A DNA stretch of 64,000 bases from Mariniphaga sp041686935 (GTDB lineage Bacteria; Bacteroidota; Bacteroidia; Bacteroidales; Prolixibacteraceae), in contig JAWLCW010000007.1 in the NCBI GenBank assembly GCA_041686935.1, forward strand, positions 62,001 to 126,000, given 5' to 3'. Shown piece by piece: positions 36,784 through 47,400 of this stretch. The notes below the pieces were generated by a model. That model saw only the letters and a list, made by a program, of their open reading frames with translations. It made no database searches and was not told the DNA's origin. A program made the position numbers and the translations under genes. Positions within the stretch are counted from its first letter, which is position 1, and each line of letters begins with the position of its first letter.

Positions 36784-38520
36784 ATGAGTTTATATTTCAA
36801 AATAAAACGCAACCTGTTTCCCGTTGAAGAGGGAGTCCCCGGTTTTATTCCGCAGTTTCGGCTGGAAGGGCGCTCCAGAGACGGCAACAGCGACGCAGGA
36901 CTGGAAATGCGAATTGCCGATCCGCTGTGGATGCTGGGCCGGCAGTGGCAGTTTGGCGAGTTTAAAGGCGAAGACAACGGTTCGCCCATTGGCGCTTTTG
37001 CCAATTACAGAAAGGAGATGCTAAATTTTTATTCATTTCAAAATTCAGAAAAGAAACAGGAAATCGGAGATGTTCCGCTCGAAGCGCGTGTGGAAGCTTT
37101 GGAGTTGCGCCCGAAAAATTTGCGCGCTAAAGTACGGATTGGGCAAAAGCTGGAAGAATTGATCAAAACTGATTTTTCGGCCAGCGAAGCGGAAAAATGG
37201 ATAAATCAACTGAGAACGGAATTTCCGCTCAATCCGGAAGGAAAGCAGGATCAAAAATCCCAAAGTTTTTTTAACCTGATGGCCGGAAATGTACTCGATG
37301 GTGGAAATTTATGGGAACAAATTCAAAAAAAGACCTTCCCAAAAGGTGATTTTGTTCCGTTGGAAAAGGTCACTGAAATGCTCAAAAACTGGTACCGGAA
37401 TTTATACCTGCCGGCACAGGAGGAATCTTCCTGGCAGCAGGAAAACCTGGTTCATCAATTCGGCGTTCACAATGAGAAAGGCATTGATCTTCACGCTCCC
37501 GATTACCAAAGCGGACACCTCGACTGGTACTCGTTCGACAGCGCAACCGTCGAAATCGATCCGTCTGAAAACGCAACAGAGTCTGACGTCTCTATGCCAA
37601 TGAGGGTCTCTTTTGCAGCGATGCCCGACAAAAGGTTGTTTTCTTTTGAAGACAGCAAACTCGATTTATCGGGCATGGAAGTCGATCAGGCCGACCTCGT
37701 AAAACTGATGATTATAGATTTTTCACTGATTTCGGATAACGACTGGTTTACTATTCCGCTCGAAATGAAGCCGGGAGAAATCTGCTGGATTAACCGCATT
37801 ACCGTCAAAGATGTATTTGGAATCACAACCGTTATCAACAACGACAAAAATACGGGACAGTACCTGGATGGTAATCCGTTGAAAGTTTGGGATGCTTACA
37901 AAATAAGGCCTTCGGATTTGCTGAGGGTAAGGGAACAAAATAATGTGGAACTTTTCAGAAAAGAGGAGCAGTTTCTTTACCTACCGCCGGTTACGACTTT
38001 CCGGCAGGAGTCGCGCCCGTTGGAAGAAATCCTTTTCCTCCGCGACGAATATGCCAATATGGTTTGGGGAATCGAAAAAACAGTTTGTAACGAATGGGGA
38101 AAACCGGTGAATGGTTATGATCTTCATTTGGAATTAAACGGCCCCTTTTTAAATCCTGAAAAAAGGCAAACCACGGTACTTCAGTTTCGGCTTGCTTCTC
38201 AGGTGCCCACCAACTGGATTCCTTATTTGCCTTTTCATATCGAAGACAGCGCTACCAACATCGAGTTGCGCCGTGCCGTGATGATGCGAAACGAAGCCGA
38301 TACGGAACCAGTGGATATCGATCCGATTTCTGCACTTGCCCGCAACGATCTGCTCCGTATCAGGGAGGAAGCTGTTCCACGTGCAGGCGTCAGAGTACAA
38401 CTGACCCGTCAGCGGGTGCGGGGCGCCGATGGCAAAACATATATCTGGCTGGGGCGAAAAGTTCTGGCCGGAAAAGGAGAAGGAAGCAGCGGCTTGGCAT
38501 TTGACCAGTTGCTGTTTTGA
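36784..38520 (+). CDS. Island protein (578 aa) with DPLWMLGRQWQFGEF motif, unknown function
   Basis: The N-terminal 70 residues carry a striking block: ADPLWMLGRQWQFGEFKGED, then NGSPIGAF. I recall the same wording in uncharacterised proteins of actinobacteria and proteobacteria, so it marks a widespread but unnamed family. The rest mixes alpha and beta, with LQFRLASQVPTNWIPYLPFH and DLLRIREEAVPRAGV near the end. No catalytic triad, metal site, signal peptide or membrane helix was recognised. It sits nine bases after the 1471-residue gene and 23 before the next, so it belongs to the same transcript and probably the same complex. Confidence 0.82.
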   Translation: MSLYFKIKRNLFPVEEGVPGFIPQFRLEGRSRDGNSDAGLEMRIADPLWMLGRQWQFGEFKGEDNGSPIGAFANYRKEMLNFYSFQNSEKKQEIGDVPLEARVEALELRPKNLRAKVRIGQKLEELIKTDFSASEAEKWINQLRTEFPLNPEGKQDQKSQSFFNLMAGNVLDGGNLWEQIQKKTFPKGDFVPLEKVTEMLKNWYRNLYLPAQEESSWQQENLVHQFGVHNEKGIDLHAPDYQSGHLDWYSFDSATVEIDPSENATESDVSMPMRVSFAAMPDKRLFSFEDSKLDLSGMEVDQADLVKLMIIDFSLISDNDWFTIPLEMKPGEICWINRITVKDVFGITTVINNDKNTGQYLDGNPLKVWDAYKIRPSDLLRVREQNNVELFRKEEQFLYLPPVTTFRQESRPLEEILFLRDEYANMVWGIEKTVCNEWGKPVNGYDLHLELNGPFLNPEKRQTTVLQFRLASQVPTNWIPYLPFHIEDSATNIELRRAVMMRNEADTEPVDIDPISALARNDLLRIREEAVPRAGVRVQLTRQRVRGADGKTYIWLGRKVLAGKGEGSSGLAFDQLLF

Positions 38521-38543
38521 TGGAAAAATGAAATTTGTGTAAA

Positions 38544-41393
38544 ATGGTACAACGAGTAAATTATTTTCTGCCCTACCTGAGACAGGGATTAACCACCCTG
38601 GCAGATCACAGCAATTCGCCAGGGAAAAGAATGGTAATTCCGGTAAAACTGACCCTTGAGGCAACGAACAAAACAAATGGCGCTACCAAAACGGAGATTG
38701 TAGAAAAAGATGTTGCCCTTATGGGGCCCGGCGATGTTGTGGGAATAAACACCAACATCGTTTCGCGTGTGGCGCCTTCTCCCAATACCGGCAATTTTGA
38801 AACTTCGCTGGTACCGTTCATCGAATTTTCGGAGCCCGATTTTCTGTGGCGGTTTAGCAGTCTGCAAGTGGCTGGTAACAACTGGATACCATGGTTGACG
38901 CTGATTGTATTAAAAACGGAAAATAATCAGGAAGAAGCGGAATTTGAAAAAGTTGAAAATTCAAACAAAGAACTGCCCCCGCAAATTCAATTAAAACAGA
39001 GCGCCATTTTGCCCGATCTGAAACAATCGTGGCGGTGGGCGCATGTTTATAAATCGGATTTGGAGGGCGCTACGCCGGAACAACTGGCAAACAGCATTAA
39101 AAAAGCCCCGAAAAAGGCGGTTTGCCGGTTGCTGTGCCCCCGGAAACTAAAACCGCAAACGCGGTATCATGCTTTTTTGGTGCCAACGTTTAAAATCGGA
39201 GCGGAGGCTGCGATGGGCATTACAAGTCAAAACCCTGACAGAACTGTTTTTACCTGGGAAACTCCGGCGGATGGCGCCGGTAAAACCATTCCTTACTATT
39301 TCGACTGGGAATTTGGCACGGGCGCCGGCGGCGATTTCGAAAACCTGGTGCGCAAATTAAAGCCCCGGGATCTGGAAAATATGGGATTCCGGCCCATCGA
39401 CTGCAGCAACCCGGGTTACGGAATGCAGGAGGACGGCCTCGTATTGCAAATGGAAGCAGCGCTGAAATCGCTGGATACCAGTTGCCAGTTATGGGGAATG
39501 GATAGTGCAGATGATAGTCCGGACGTCGCACAAAGTAGAAAGAAACAAAATGCTTTGGCCGATCTGTTAAATAAAAGGGAAGAAAAGATTCAAAAAGAAA
39601 ACGGCGAAGTTGAAACCAAATTGCGGGTGACGCCGCCGGTTTACGGCGAATGGTACGCTTCGCGGCAGGGTGAAACCGTAAAGGTCGATCCTCAAAACAG
39701 AAATCACTGGCTGGAAGAACTGAACCTGGATTTCCGGCACCGGGCAGCAGCAGGACTGGGTGTCCAGTTTGTAAAGGAAAACCAGGAAAGCCTTATGAAA
39801 GCGGCGTGGGAACAGTTGAGCAAAGTTAAAAAGGTGAACCAGGAACTTAATCTGGGGCGGTTTGGACGTGAGGTTTCTTCCCAAATGTACAATCGGTTGA
39901 ATAAAATGAAGGCCAATAATGTGTTCAAGATGGCGTTGCCGGTGCAAAACAAAATCACCGTTCAGCCTGAAAAAACCGTTACCGCATTTTTAAGCGGTAG
40001 CAACATCACACAAAACCTCACCCGTACCAAAACCCAAAAATACCTCTACAAAACCAGAAGTACGGAGGTGAAACCCGATTTTAAACCGGTTAAAACTTCG
40101 CAACTCGTAAGTTTGAGTTACCAGGTGAACGGGGTAAAAAGCTCTGCCCTCAAATTAAAAATGATGGCCGAAACTCCCACAGTGATGGCAAAAAAAATAA
40201 TCACCTGGCCAGAGGAAGTGGTCGCCAAAACTGTTTCGGCCTTAGACCCGAAAATAACAATTGAATCCAGAATTAAAAACCGGATAAGCAGTTTCAGAAC
40301 GATTGAAAAAACCGAAACCCGGCTAAGTGAAGAAACCAAAACACTGCAAAGTCAAACGGAGGATGAATTGCACCCGGTAATCTGGTACCCCGAATTTCAC
40401 CGCCCGATGTACCATTTTTTGCGGGCGATGTCGCAGGAATACATTTTGCCCGGCCTCGAAAATGTGCCGCAAAACACGGTGGGGCTTTTGCAAACCAACC
40501 GCCGGTTTATCGAGGCGTTTATGGTGGGGCTGAACCACGAAATGGCCTCCGAATTGCGATGGCGCGAATTTCCGACCGATATGCGCGGAAGCTATTTCCG
40601 CAGTTTCTGGGATACCAGCATTTATTCCCTTGATGAAAATGAGAAAGCGGCTTTCCGAAACACCGCTATCGCCGCAAAATTACTGGAAGAAATTCAAAAG
40701 GAATATGGCGCCGGTTTTAACACCCTTCAAAAAATAGAAAATACCTACACCATCGGCGACCCGAATGAAACCGAAAAAGCGGTGGCCGATGCGTATGAAA
40801 GCGCCGTGGAAAAATGGTTGCTTACCCGCGATGAAGACAAAGACATCGACCGGCTCGCTCACTGGAAAAGAGACAACCGGCTGGGCGACAATCCCGTACC
40901 GGGCAAGCTGACCAATAAAGAGGAAGACCAAAACCGGCTGGTGTTGCTCGTCAGGGGCGAACTATTGCAGAAATTTAGCAATACGTTGATTTATCTTGTA
41001 AAGAAAAAAGCGGACGGCAAACCGGATTTAAGCCAGAATGCGTTACGTACGCATCCTGTTTTTGAAGGCGCATTGCCACCTGATATTGTTTTTATTGGTT
41101 TTCCGATCAAAAAAGAAGATGCGGCCGAATACTTCATCATTTTTGAAGAACGCATGACTGAATTGCGGTTTGGTCTCGATGAAACCCCGGAAGAAAAAGA
41201 AGAATCCGAAGTGGAAATAAACGATTTTAGCTGGCAGCATTTCCCTGAACTTCCGGCTGAGGGTTACCTGGACGGAAATCATCCCTCCGTTTTTACGGCG
41301 GAATGGGACAGTCCGGCTTTTATCGGCAAAGCAATGATGCAGAAACAGGTGCGGGCAGCGATTGAACTGGAGAAGTTACTGCCGGGAAATTGA
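38544..41393 (+). CDS. Island protein (949 aa), unknown function
   Basis: Recognisable blocks but no named domain. Residues about 28-120 have GKRMVIPVKLTLEA, LMGPGDVVGIN and FIEFSEPDFLWRFSS. The middle has VTPPVYGEWYASRQGE and WLEELNLDFRHRAAAGLG followed by helical ENQESLMKAAWEQL. I recall both blocks together in unnamed proteins elsewhere, always large and unsecreted as far as I remember. Residues 400-540 are basic, Lys/Thr-rich and probably flexible. The C-terminal third is mainly helical with WYPEFHRPMYHFLRAMSQEY. Start at ATG 38544; the TTG at 38535 adds three residues. Same operon as its neighbours; role unknown. Confidence 0.82.
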   Translation: MVQRVNYFLPYLRQGLTTLADHSNSPGKRMVIPVKLTLEATNKTNGATKTEIVEKDVALMGPGDVVGINTNIVSRVAPSPNTGNFETSLVPFIEFSEPDFLWRFSSLQVAGNNWIPWLTLIVLKTENNQEEAEFEKVENSNKELPPQIQLKQSAILPDLKQSWRWAHVYKSDLEGATPEQLANSIKKAPKKAVCRLLCPRKLKPQTRYHAFLVPTFKIGAEAAMGITSQNPDRTVFTWETPADGAGKTIPYYFDWEFGTGAGGDFENLVRKLKPRDLENMGFRPIDCSNPGYGMQEDGLVLQMEAALKSLDTSCQLWGMDSADDSPDVAQSRKKQNALADLLNKREEKIQKENGEVETKLRVTPPVYGEWYASRQGETVKVDPQNRNHWLEELNLDFRHRAAAGLGVQFVKENQESLMKAAWEQLSKVKKVNQELNLGRFGREVSSQMYNRLNKMKANNVFKMALPVQNKITVQPEKTVTAFLSGSNITQNLTRTKTQKYLYKTRSTEVKPDFKPVKTSQLVSLSYQVNGVKSSALKLKMMAETPTVMAKKIITWPEEVVAKTVSALDPKITIESRIKNRISSFRTIEKTETRLSEETKTLQSQTEDELHPVIWYPEFHRPMYHFLRAMSQEYILPGLENVPQNTVGLLQTNRRFIEAFMVGLNHEMASELRWREFPTDMRGSYFRSFWDTSIYSLDENEKAAFRNTAIAAKLLEEIQKEYGAGFNTLQKIENTYTIGDPNETEKAVADAYESAVEKWLLTRDEDKDIDRLAHWKRDNRLGDNPVPGKLTNKEEDQNRLVLLVRGELLQKFSNTLIYLVKKKADGKPDLSQNALRTHPVFEGALPPDIVFIGFPIKKEDAAEYFIIFEERMTELRFGLDETPEEKEESEVEINDFSWQHFPELPAEGYLDGNHPSVFTAEWDSPAFIGKAMMQKQVRAAIELEKLLPGN

Positions 41394-41414
41394 GATCAAA
41401 AAAGAATTAAACAG

Positions 41415-44399
41415 ATGGCATTAAGTAAAACCGATATTTTGTGCGGCCCGATTGTAAGAAGGGTTACTCCTGAAGAAGTTTCGATTTGGATAGCTTTAAA
41501 AGTTGCTGCAAAAGTTGAACTCTCGGTGTGGAACGGAATGATATCGTACAGCAACGGGGAAATTGACGAAACGCCAATCGACAATGTTTCGCAGGACACA
41601 GTGCAAATTGGCAAATCACTTCACTTGACCGTCGTACGCCTGTCGCTTTCCGGCGATAAACTGCTGCAATGGGGGCAACTCTATTCCTACAACCTCAAAT
41701 TTACTACGGAAGATAACCAAACGAGGGATTTGAAATCATTGAGTCTGCTGGATGTGACAGATACCAAAACCGGGCATACAACGCTGAGTTACCAGGCAGA
41801 TCAGTTGCCGGGGTTTGCACTGCCTGCCCCAAAAATTGAAGACCTGAAAATCATTCACGGCTCGTGCCGTAATAACGACAACCTGTTTGAAGACGCATTG
41901 TCGTTTGTGGACGATATAATCAAGGAAAACCTGGCCGACCCGCTCAAACGGCCGCAGCAACTGTTTCTTTCAGGCGACCAGATTTATGCGGATTCGGTTG
42001 CAGGTACACTGCTGCATCATCTGATAGAATTGGGGAATCAGCTTCTCGACAATAAGGAAACACTTCCTACTACATGGGAAAGCGAAGGAGGTAAAAAAAG
42101 ATGGCCCGCCGATGTTGAACATTTTCCGGCTTTTATCCGTCGCCGGTTGATTGATTCCGAAGCGCGGTTTACATCCGGAGACACGGCCAGTCACCTGATT
42201 TCCTTTGGCGAATTTGCCGGAATGTATTTATCGGTTTGGTCCGAAACTTCCTGGCCGGATAATATTGACAACATGGCTGATTTTGAAAAGGCTTTTCACT
42301 CGATTACAGCCACTCCTGAAAATTTTGGAGCCATCTTCCGGCAAAATTTGTTTGACGAAAGATCAGGGAAAAAGGAGGTGTTTGAAGACGCTGTTATGAA
42401 GAGTTGCCTCGATTTCCTGTTCGTCATCGAAGAGAAGGAAATTCTCAGAACGCTTCTGTCGGGAAAAGGAACAGAAGATCAAAAAAATACGGCTAAAACG
42501 GCTTTGATAAGTTTCCTCAACAACGCTGCTTCACCTGATGAAAAACAAAAAAAGACGGATTTTATCAATTTTCTGAAAGACTGGATAGGTCCCTTTTATC
42601 CTGAAAGAAACAAAGACAATGAACCGGAGCCCGATAAAAACAAAGACAAGCTGAAAATCCTGAAACAGACACTGTCAAAGGTACGAAGAGCGCTGGCCAA
42701 TATTTCCACGTTTATGATTTTTGACGACCATGAAATTACCGATGATTGGAACCTCAACCCTTCGTGGCGTGACCGCGTGTTTACTTCCCTACTCGGAAAA
42801 GCCATCGTCAGAAACGGGATGATGGCCTATGCGCTATTTCAGGATTGGGGAAATCAGGCCGACAGATATAACCGTGCCGGGCATTTTTTTGAACTGGAGA
42901 CAACATTCGCAGATGACCTGAATACAGGGCAGTTTTCTGAAAGCCTGAAAACAGCTTTTTCTGAAAAAGGTGTTGATCTCGACAGTGAAAAGGTAGAAAT
43001 AAAGCTGTTGCACACGGAGGAGTGGTTATTGCAAAACATCGTGACCAAAGATGAATTTATTATCCGGAAATATAAAAAGAAAGCTGGCGAAGATGACGAA
43101 ATTCTGAACGTGTTGGGAAATCCGCACGCTCACCTGTTAAGTCAGATTTCCCGGTTATTCACCGAAGAGAATGTGGATATTCCGGCAGTGGAAGATCACA
43201 TCGACTTTCTGTTTGGCCTTGATTTTCAGCACAGGGTGCAGGGGCCGGCTGGTGGTAGGCAGCAATTGCCCGACAACCGGAGTCCGCTCATAAAATGGCA
43301 TTATTCCTATGAAGGCCCGAAACACAAGGTTTTGGTCATCGACAACCGGACCCGCCGGTCGTTTGTGGAGTTTAACGGTGCGCCCGGAAATCTGTCGATT
43401 AGCGGGATGAAAGATTTAATCCCTGAAAATCCGTCGCCTGCCGATGACGAAGTGCTGTTTGTTGTTGCGCCATTGCCGGTACTTGGTCCGTCATTATTGG
43501 ACGAACTGGTGGCACCGCTGGCATATAAGGTTTTCGACTTGAAAGAATATTTTGGCGGAGGGGAAGCTGTAAAATCAGGAATGCAGGGAACCAATCCTGA
43601 TGCTATTGAAGCCTGGACTTTCGATCCCGAATCGCAGGAGGAATTGCTAAAACGGCTGGCGCCCTATAAAAAAATTATTTTCCTTTCAGGAGATGTGCAT
43701 TACGCTTCGAGCCAGAGGCTGGCCTACTGGACAAAAGGCAACACCAAAGCCACGGCCTGTTTTGCCCAGTTAACTTCCAGCGGTTTCCGAAATATTATGC
43801 CCAGTTACATTCAAAAGGCCAGCCAGCATTTTGTTATCGCCCAAAAAATACTCCGGCAAAACATCAGAGCTGAACGACTGGGATGGCACAATCATAAAAT
43901 AAACCCGGATCCTTTGATTTTTCCTGACAAATCAAAAACATCCTTTCTTAACGACAAACTCAAAAAAAGTCCCGTAATCATTCCGGTCAACGGTTGGCCG
44001 GAAGGAACAAAATTTGGCCGTGAACCTGACTGGTCGTGGCGGATTGAAAACGTTCCCGATTACCGGGAAGAAAAGGAAAGGCCGTCCACAACCCGCATTG
44101 AACCGCTGGAAGAGACAGACGATGTGATGGTAAATCTGCGAAAAATTGCCGGCAGGCATATTGAACAGGCAAAAAAGGTGAATTATACCCGCCAGATTCT
44201 GTTCAAATCAAACATGGGGTTGGTAACTTTCGAAAAGCCGGAGAATGAGCCGCTGCAAGTGATTCATTCCCTGCGTGCCGTGCCCTTAGACGGGAGCCCG
44301 GGCGCACTGCAGAAGCACGAGATTTATACGTTGCATAAAATTCCTTTGGAAGCCTCTGTGGCAGAAAAAGCACCTTCGCTACCTGATAATAAAAATTAA
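41415..44399 (+). CDS. PhoD-like metallophosphatase, large and apparently unsecreted
   Basis: 994 residues, roughly twice a typical PhoD. Metal-binding motifs of the calcineurin-like PhoD family are in order: GSCR (149-152), SGDQIYAD (186-193), DDHEITDDW (437-445) and SGDVHYA (758-764). An N-terminal beta-sandwich (about 10-115) resembles the PhoD N-domain. Extra length comes from an insertion of some 200 residues between motifs 2 and 3, partly charged (NKDNEPEPDKNKDK), and one of about 300 residues between motifs 3 and 4. There is no Tat or Sec signal, unlike exported PhoD phosphodiesterases, so the substrate is probably not extracellular teichoic acid or phosphodiester. It is the only clear enzyme in the island. 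Confidence 0.88.
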   Translation: MALSKTDILCGPIVRRVTPEEVSIWIALKVAAKVELSVWNGMISYSNGEIDETPIDNVSQDTVQIGKSLHLTVVRLSLSGDKLLQWGQLYSYNLKFTTEDNQTRDLKSLSLLDVTDTKTGHTTLSYQADQLPGFALPAPKIEDLKIIHGSCRNNDNLFEDALSFVDDIIKENLADPLKRPQQLFLSGDQIYADSVAGTLLHHLIELGNQLLDNKETLPTTWESEGGKKRWPADVEHFPAFIRRRLIDSEARFTSGDTASHLISFGEFAGMYLSVWSETSWPDNIDNMADFEKAFHSITATPENFGAIFRQNLFDERSGKKEVFEDAVMKSCLDFLFVIEEKEILRTLLSGKGTEDQKNTAKTALISFLNNAASPDEKQKKTDFINFLKDWIGPFYPERNKDNEPEPDKNKDKLKILKQTLSKVRRALANISTFMIFDDHEITDDWNLNPSWRDRVFTSLLGKAIVRNGMMAYALFQDWGNQADRYNRAGHFFELETTFADDLNTGQFSESLKTAFSEKGVDLDSEKVEIKLLHTEEWLLQNIVTKDEFIIRKYKKKAGEDDEILNVLGNPHAHLLSQISRLFTEENVDIPAVEDHIDFLFGLDFQHRVQGPAGGRQQLPDNRSPLIKWHYSYEGPKHKVLVIDNRTRRSFVEFNGAPGNLSISGMKDLIPENPSPADDEVLFVVAPLPVLGPSLLDELVAPLAYKVFDLKEYFGGGEAVKSGMQGTNPDAIEAWTFDPESQEELLKRLAPYKKIIFLSGDVHYASSQRLAYWTKGNTKATACFAQLTSSGFRNIMPSYIQKASQHFVIAQKILRQNIRAERLGWHNHKINPDPLIFPDKSKTSFLNDKLKKSPVIIPVNGWPEGTKFGREPDWSWRIENVPDYREEKERPSTTRIEPLEETDDVMVNLRKIAGRHIEQAKKVNYTRQILFKSNMGLVTFEKPENEPLQVIHSLRAVPLDGSPGALQKHEIYTLHKIPLEASVAEKAPSLPDNKN

Positions 44400-44404
44400 C
44401 GAGT

Positions 44405-47400
44405 ATGGATGATCAAGGTTTTTTACAATCTGCCGTTGGAAAAATAGGTGATTTTTTTTCGTGGTTAAAAGAAAAAATGCAGGATGAACAGGTTCGCCGT
44501 AGTACCTTACTGGATTTAGGTTTGGACCCTGACAAGGAGGTGGGACTGCAAATTCCGGAAGATTCGCTGAGCAATATTGACCAATACCGGAAGTCTGTCA
44601 ATCCCGACGATGTAGCTTTTCAGAGTGCGGTAAATGATGTGAAAACTTTGTACACAGCCACCAAAGAGTTTGTAAAAGCCATTCTGGACAACCCGACAGA
44701 AAACCCGCAGGACATTCACCGGCTGCTCTGGCAGTTTTTTGAAGTGATGGGCACCAATTATGTCCGGCTTCATTATCCCGGTTTTTACTGGGCAGCTCAA
44801 TTATGCGGTTTTCTGGTTGAGTCCGGGGTTACAGGGCAAAGTGCGGTTAAAGGGCAGGGAACGCCAGATGTTACTTATAACGTTATTACTAAAGGACCGG
44901 TATTTCTGATTGAAAACCTGTGGGAATTAATCACCCATCCAATTGCATATGTTAAAAGTTTTCCTGAAAAAATCGGAAAAGTGTATGGAAGCATCAGTGA
45001 CCTGGATACTATGGAAGATGCTGAAAACTGGTCGGAACTGATGATTGTACTGGCCGGTTTTTTCAATATGATGGAAAACAAGTTGCCCGAAAGCCGGTAT
45101 CTCTACGGATGGGATATTCCACCTGAAAAATGGACGGACGACCGCATCGACGAACTGAAAAATTCCTTTCACGGCGACCGCCTGCTGAAAAAGATTCGTA
45201 AAAATTTTAATGATGAATTTCAGATTGATGCAGATAAAACGAAGGCCTGGGAAAAAATAATAACCACGGTTGCCAAAACAGAACCCACCGATGAGGAGAA
45301 AAAAATAATCGACCTGTTTCACCTGGCCATAGAACAGTGGAAACGGGGAAACTGGTCCGACCTGGTTTCGGAAAGGGCTTTCTCCTTCGATCTTCAATTC
45401 CCGAAAGAAAAAGAGAGTTCCCCTGATATACGTTTGGGTGGCACCCTGTTTTTTGTTTCTGATGAAGAAATATCAGGTCACTTCAACAGAGAATCTGATG
45501 TGAAAGTGGAATCACTGGGCGGACTTTTTATATCGCTGAACGGAGAAGGAAGCTACACCAAAAAATTTGGAGATAACTGGGAGTTTAAAGTCAAAATCAG
45601 TTCAGGCAACGCGCTGGATGTTTACGCCAGCAGACTTGCAGATGCGCATGTTGTTGGAGATATGCGTATTGATTTGGGCCTCAAAAAAAAGGTGAATCCT
45701 GAAACAGGGGCTTCGTTCCACCTTCCGAATGAAACAGGAACACGACTGGCCGTTGGCGAGATTCAAATGTCTGCTTTTTATGACAAGGATGAGGACCACG
45801 GCATTGAAATTGGCCTGAAAGATAACGCCGTGGTTATTGCCGGCGGTGAAGGCGATGGGTTTTTGAATGAAATCCTTCCATCGGGCGATGTACCTTTAAA
45901 ATTTTCAATTGCAGCCGGCTATTCCAAAAAGAAAGGATTTTATGTGGACCATAACGTCGGTACCCTCAGAGATGCTTTGGATTTGCTGAAAGATGACGAC
46001 GATAAGAAAACCGACGATTCCGACGCAGGATTGTCTGCTTTGAGTGTTGGTGCGGAAGATGAAACAAAAAAAGAGAAAAAAACAAAGGACGGTAGCAGGA
46101 ATGAGGAAAAACAGCCGTACCAGTTGCTGATTCCTATGCATAAGGATTTGGATTTCCTCTATTTCGACAATGTGAAATGGGATTACGGGCCGACAAAAAA
46201 AGGCGATGCTTTGGGCGGGTACCTGAAAGTGTTGACAACCTTTTCATCCAAACTGGGACCGGTTTTTATTAAGGTAGAAGAAGCCGGTTTGGGAATGGAA
46301 GTCACTGCACCAAACCAGGAAGGAGATTTAGGAAATATCGGTTTTTCTTTTGGATTTAAACCTCCCAAAGGAGTTGCTCTCCGAATCGATTCCGACATCG
46401 TCACCGGCGGTGGTTTCCTGGAATTCGACCCCGACAACCACCGCTATGCCGGGGTGATGGAACTCAAACTCGCACTGGAGAAAAGAGACATCGGACTGAC
46501 AGCCATTGGCCTGATCAATACCCGTTTGCCCAACGGCGAAAAAGGTTTTTCGATATTGGTCAGCATCAGCGTATTTTTTTCACCGACAATTCCACTCTCT
46601 TTCGGATTTACGCTTAACGCCGTGGGAGGATTGGTGGGTATCTACCGGACGATGAAAGTGGACATTTTGCGGGAGCGGATTCAAAACGGAGCCGTAAAAT
46701 CAATTATGTTCCCTGAAAATGTCATTCGAAATGCCCCCAAAATCATCAGCGATTTGAGAGCTGTTTTCCCGCCGCAGAAGAAACATTATGTGGTGGCACC
46801 TTTTTTCAAAATTGGCTATGGCACGCCCACGATAATGGAAGTCGATTTAGGCATATTGCTGGAATTTCCGTTTAAAGGAAGGATTATCCTGCTCGGGAGT
46901 TTGGGAGTTTACCTGCCGAACAAGGATGCGGAAAAACGCCTGGGCGAAATTCATGTGGATATTTTCGGGGATTTTAATTTTGCAGCGTCGTACATTCTGA
47001 TTGAAGGCCGGTTGCGCGATTCGAACCTGGTGGAAGTTGCGCTTACCGGCGGTTTTGCCTTTATGCTCGACTGGGGCAGCAACCCTCAGTTTTTGTTGTC
47101 GGTGGGAGGCTACCATCCGCGTTATAAAAAACCGGCCCGTTTTCCGGAAATTCCCCGTGTAACCGCCCTCATCAAAAGAGGGGAGGATATCCGTTTGTCC
47201 TGTCAATACTATCAGGCCATCACTTCCAATTCATACCAAATTGGGCTGACTGCCGAACTGGTGGTTAAAAAAGGCAAAGCCAGAGCATACGGTTTTCTGG
47301 GATTTAACGCCTTGCTGCAATTTGATCCTTTTTATTTTGAAACGGACATCCGCATCAGTGTGGAAGTTTCCTATCGTGGCCGGTCGTTTTTCGGCATCGA

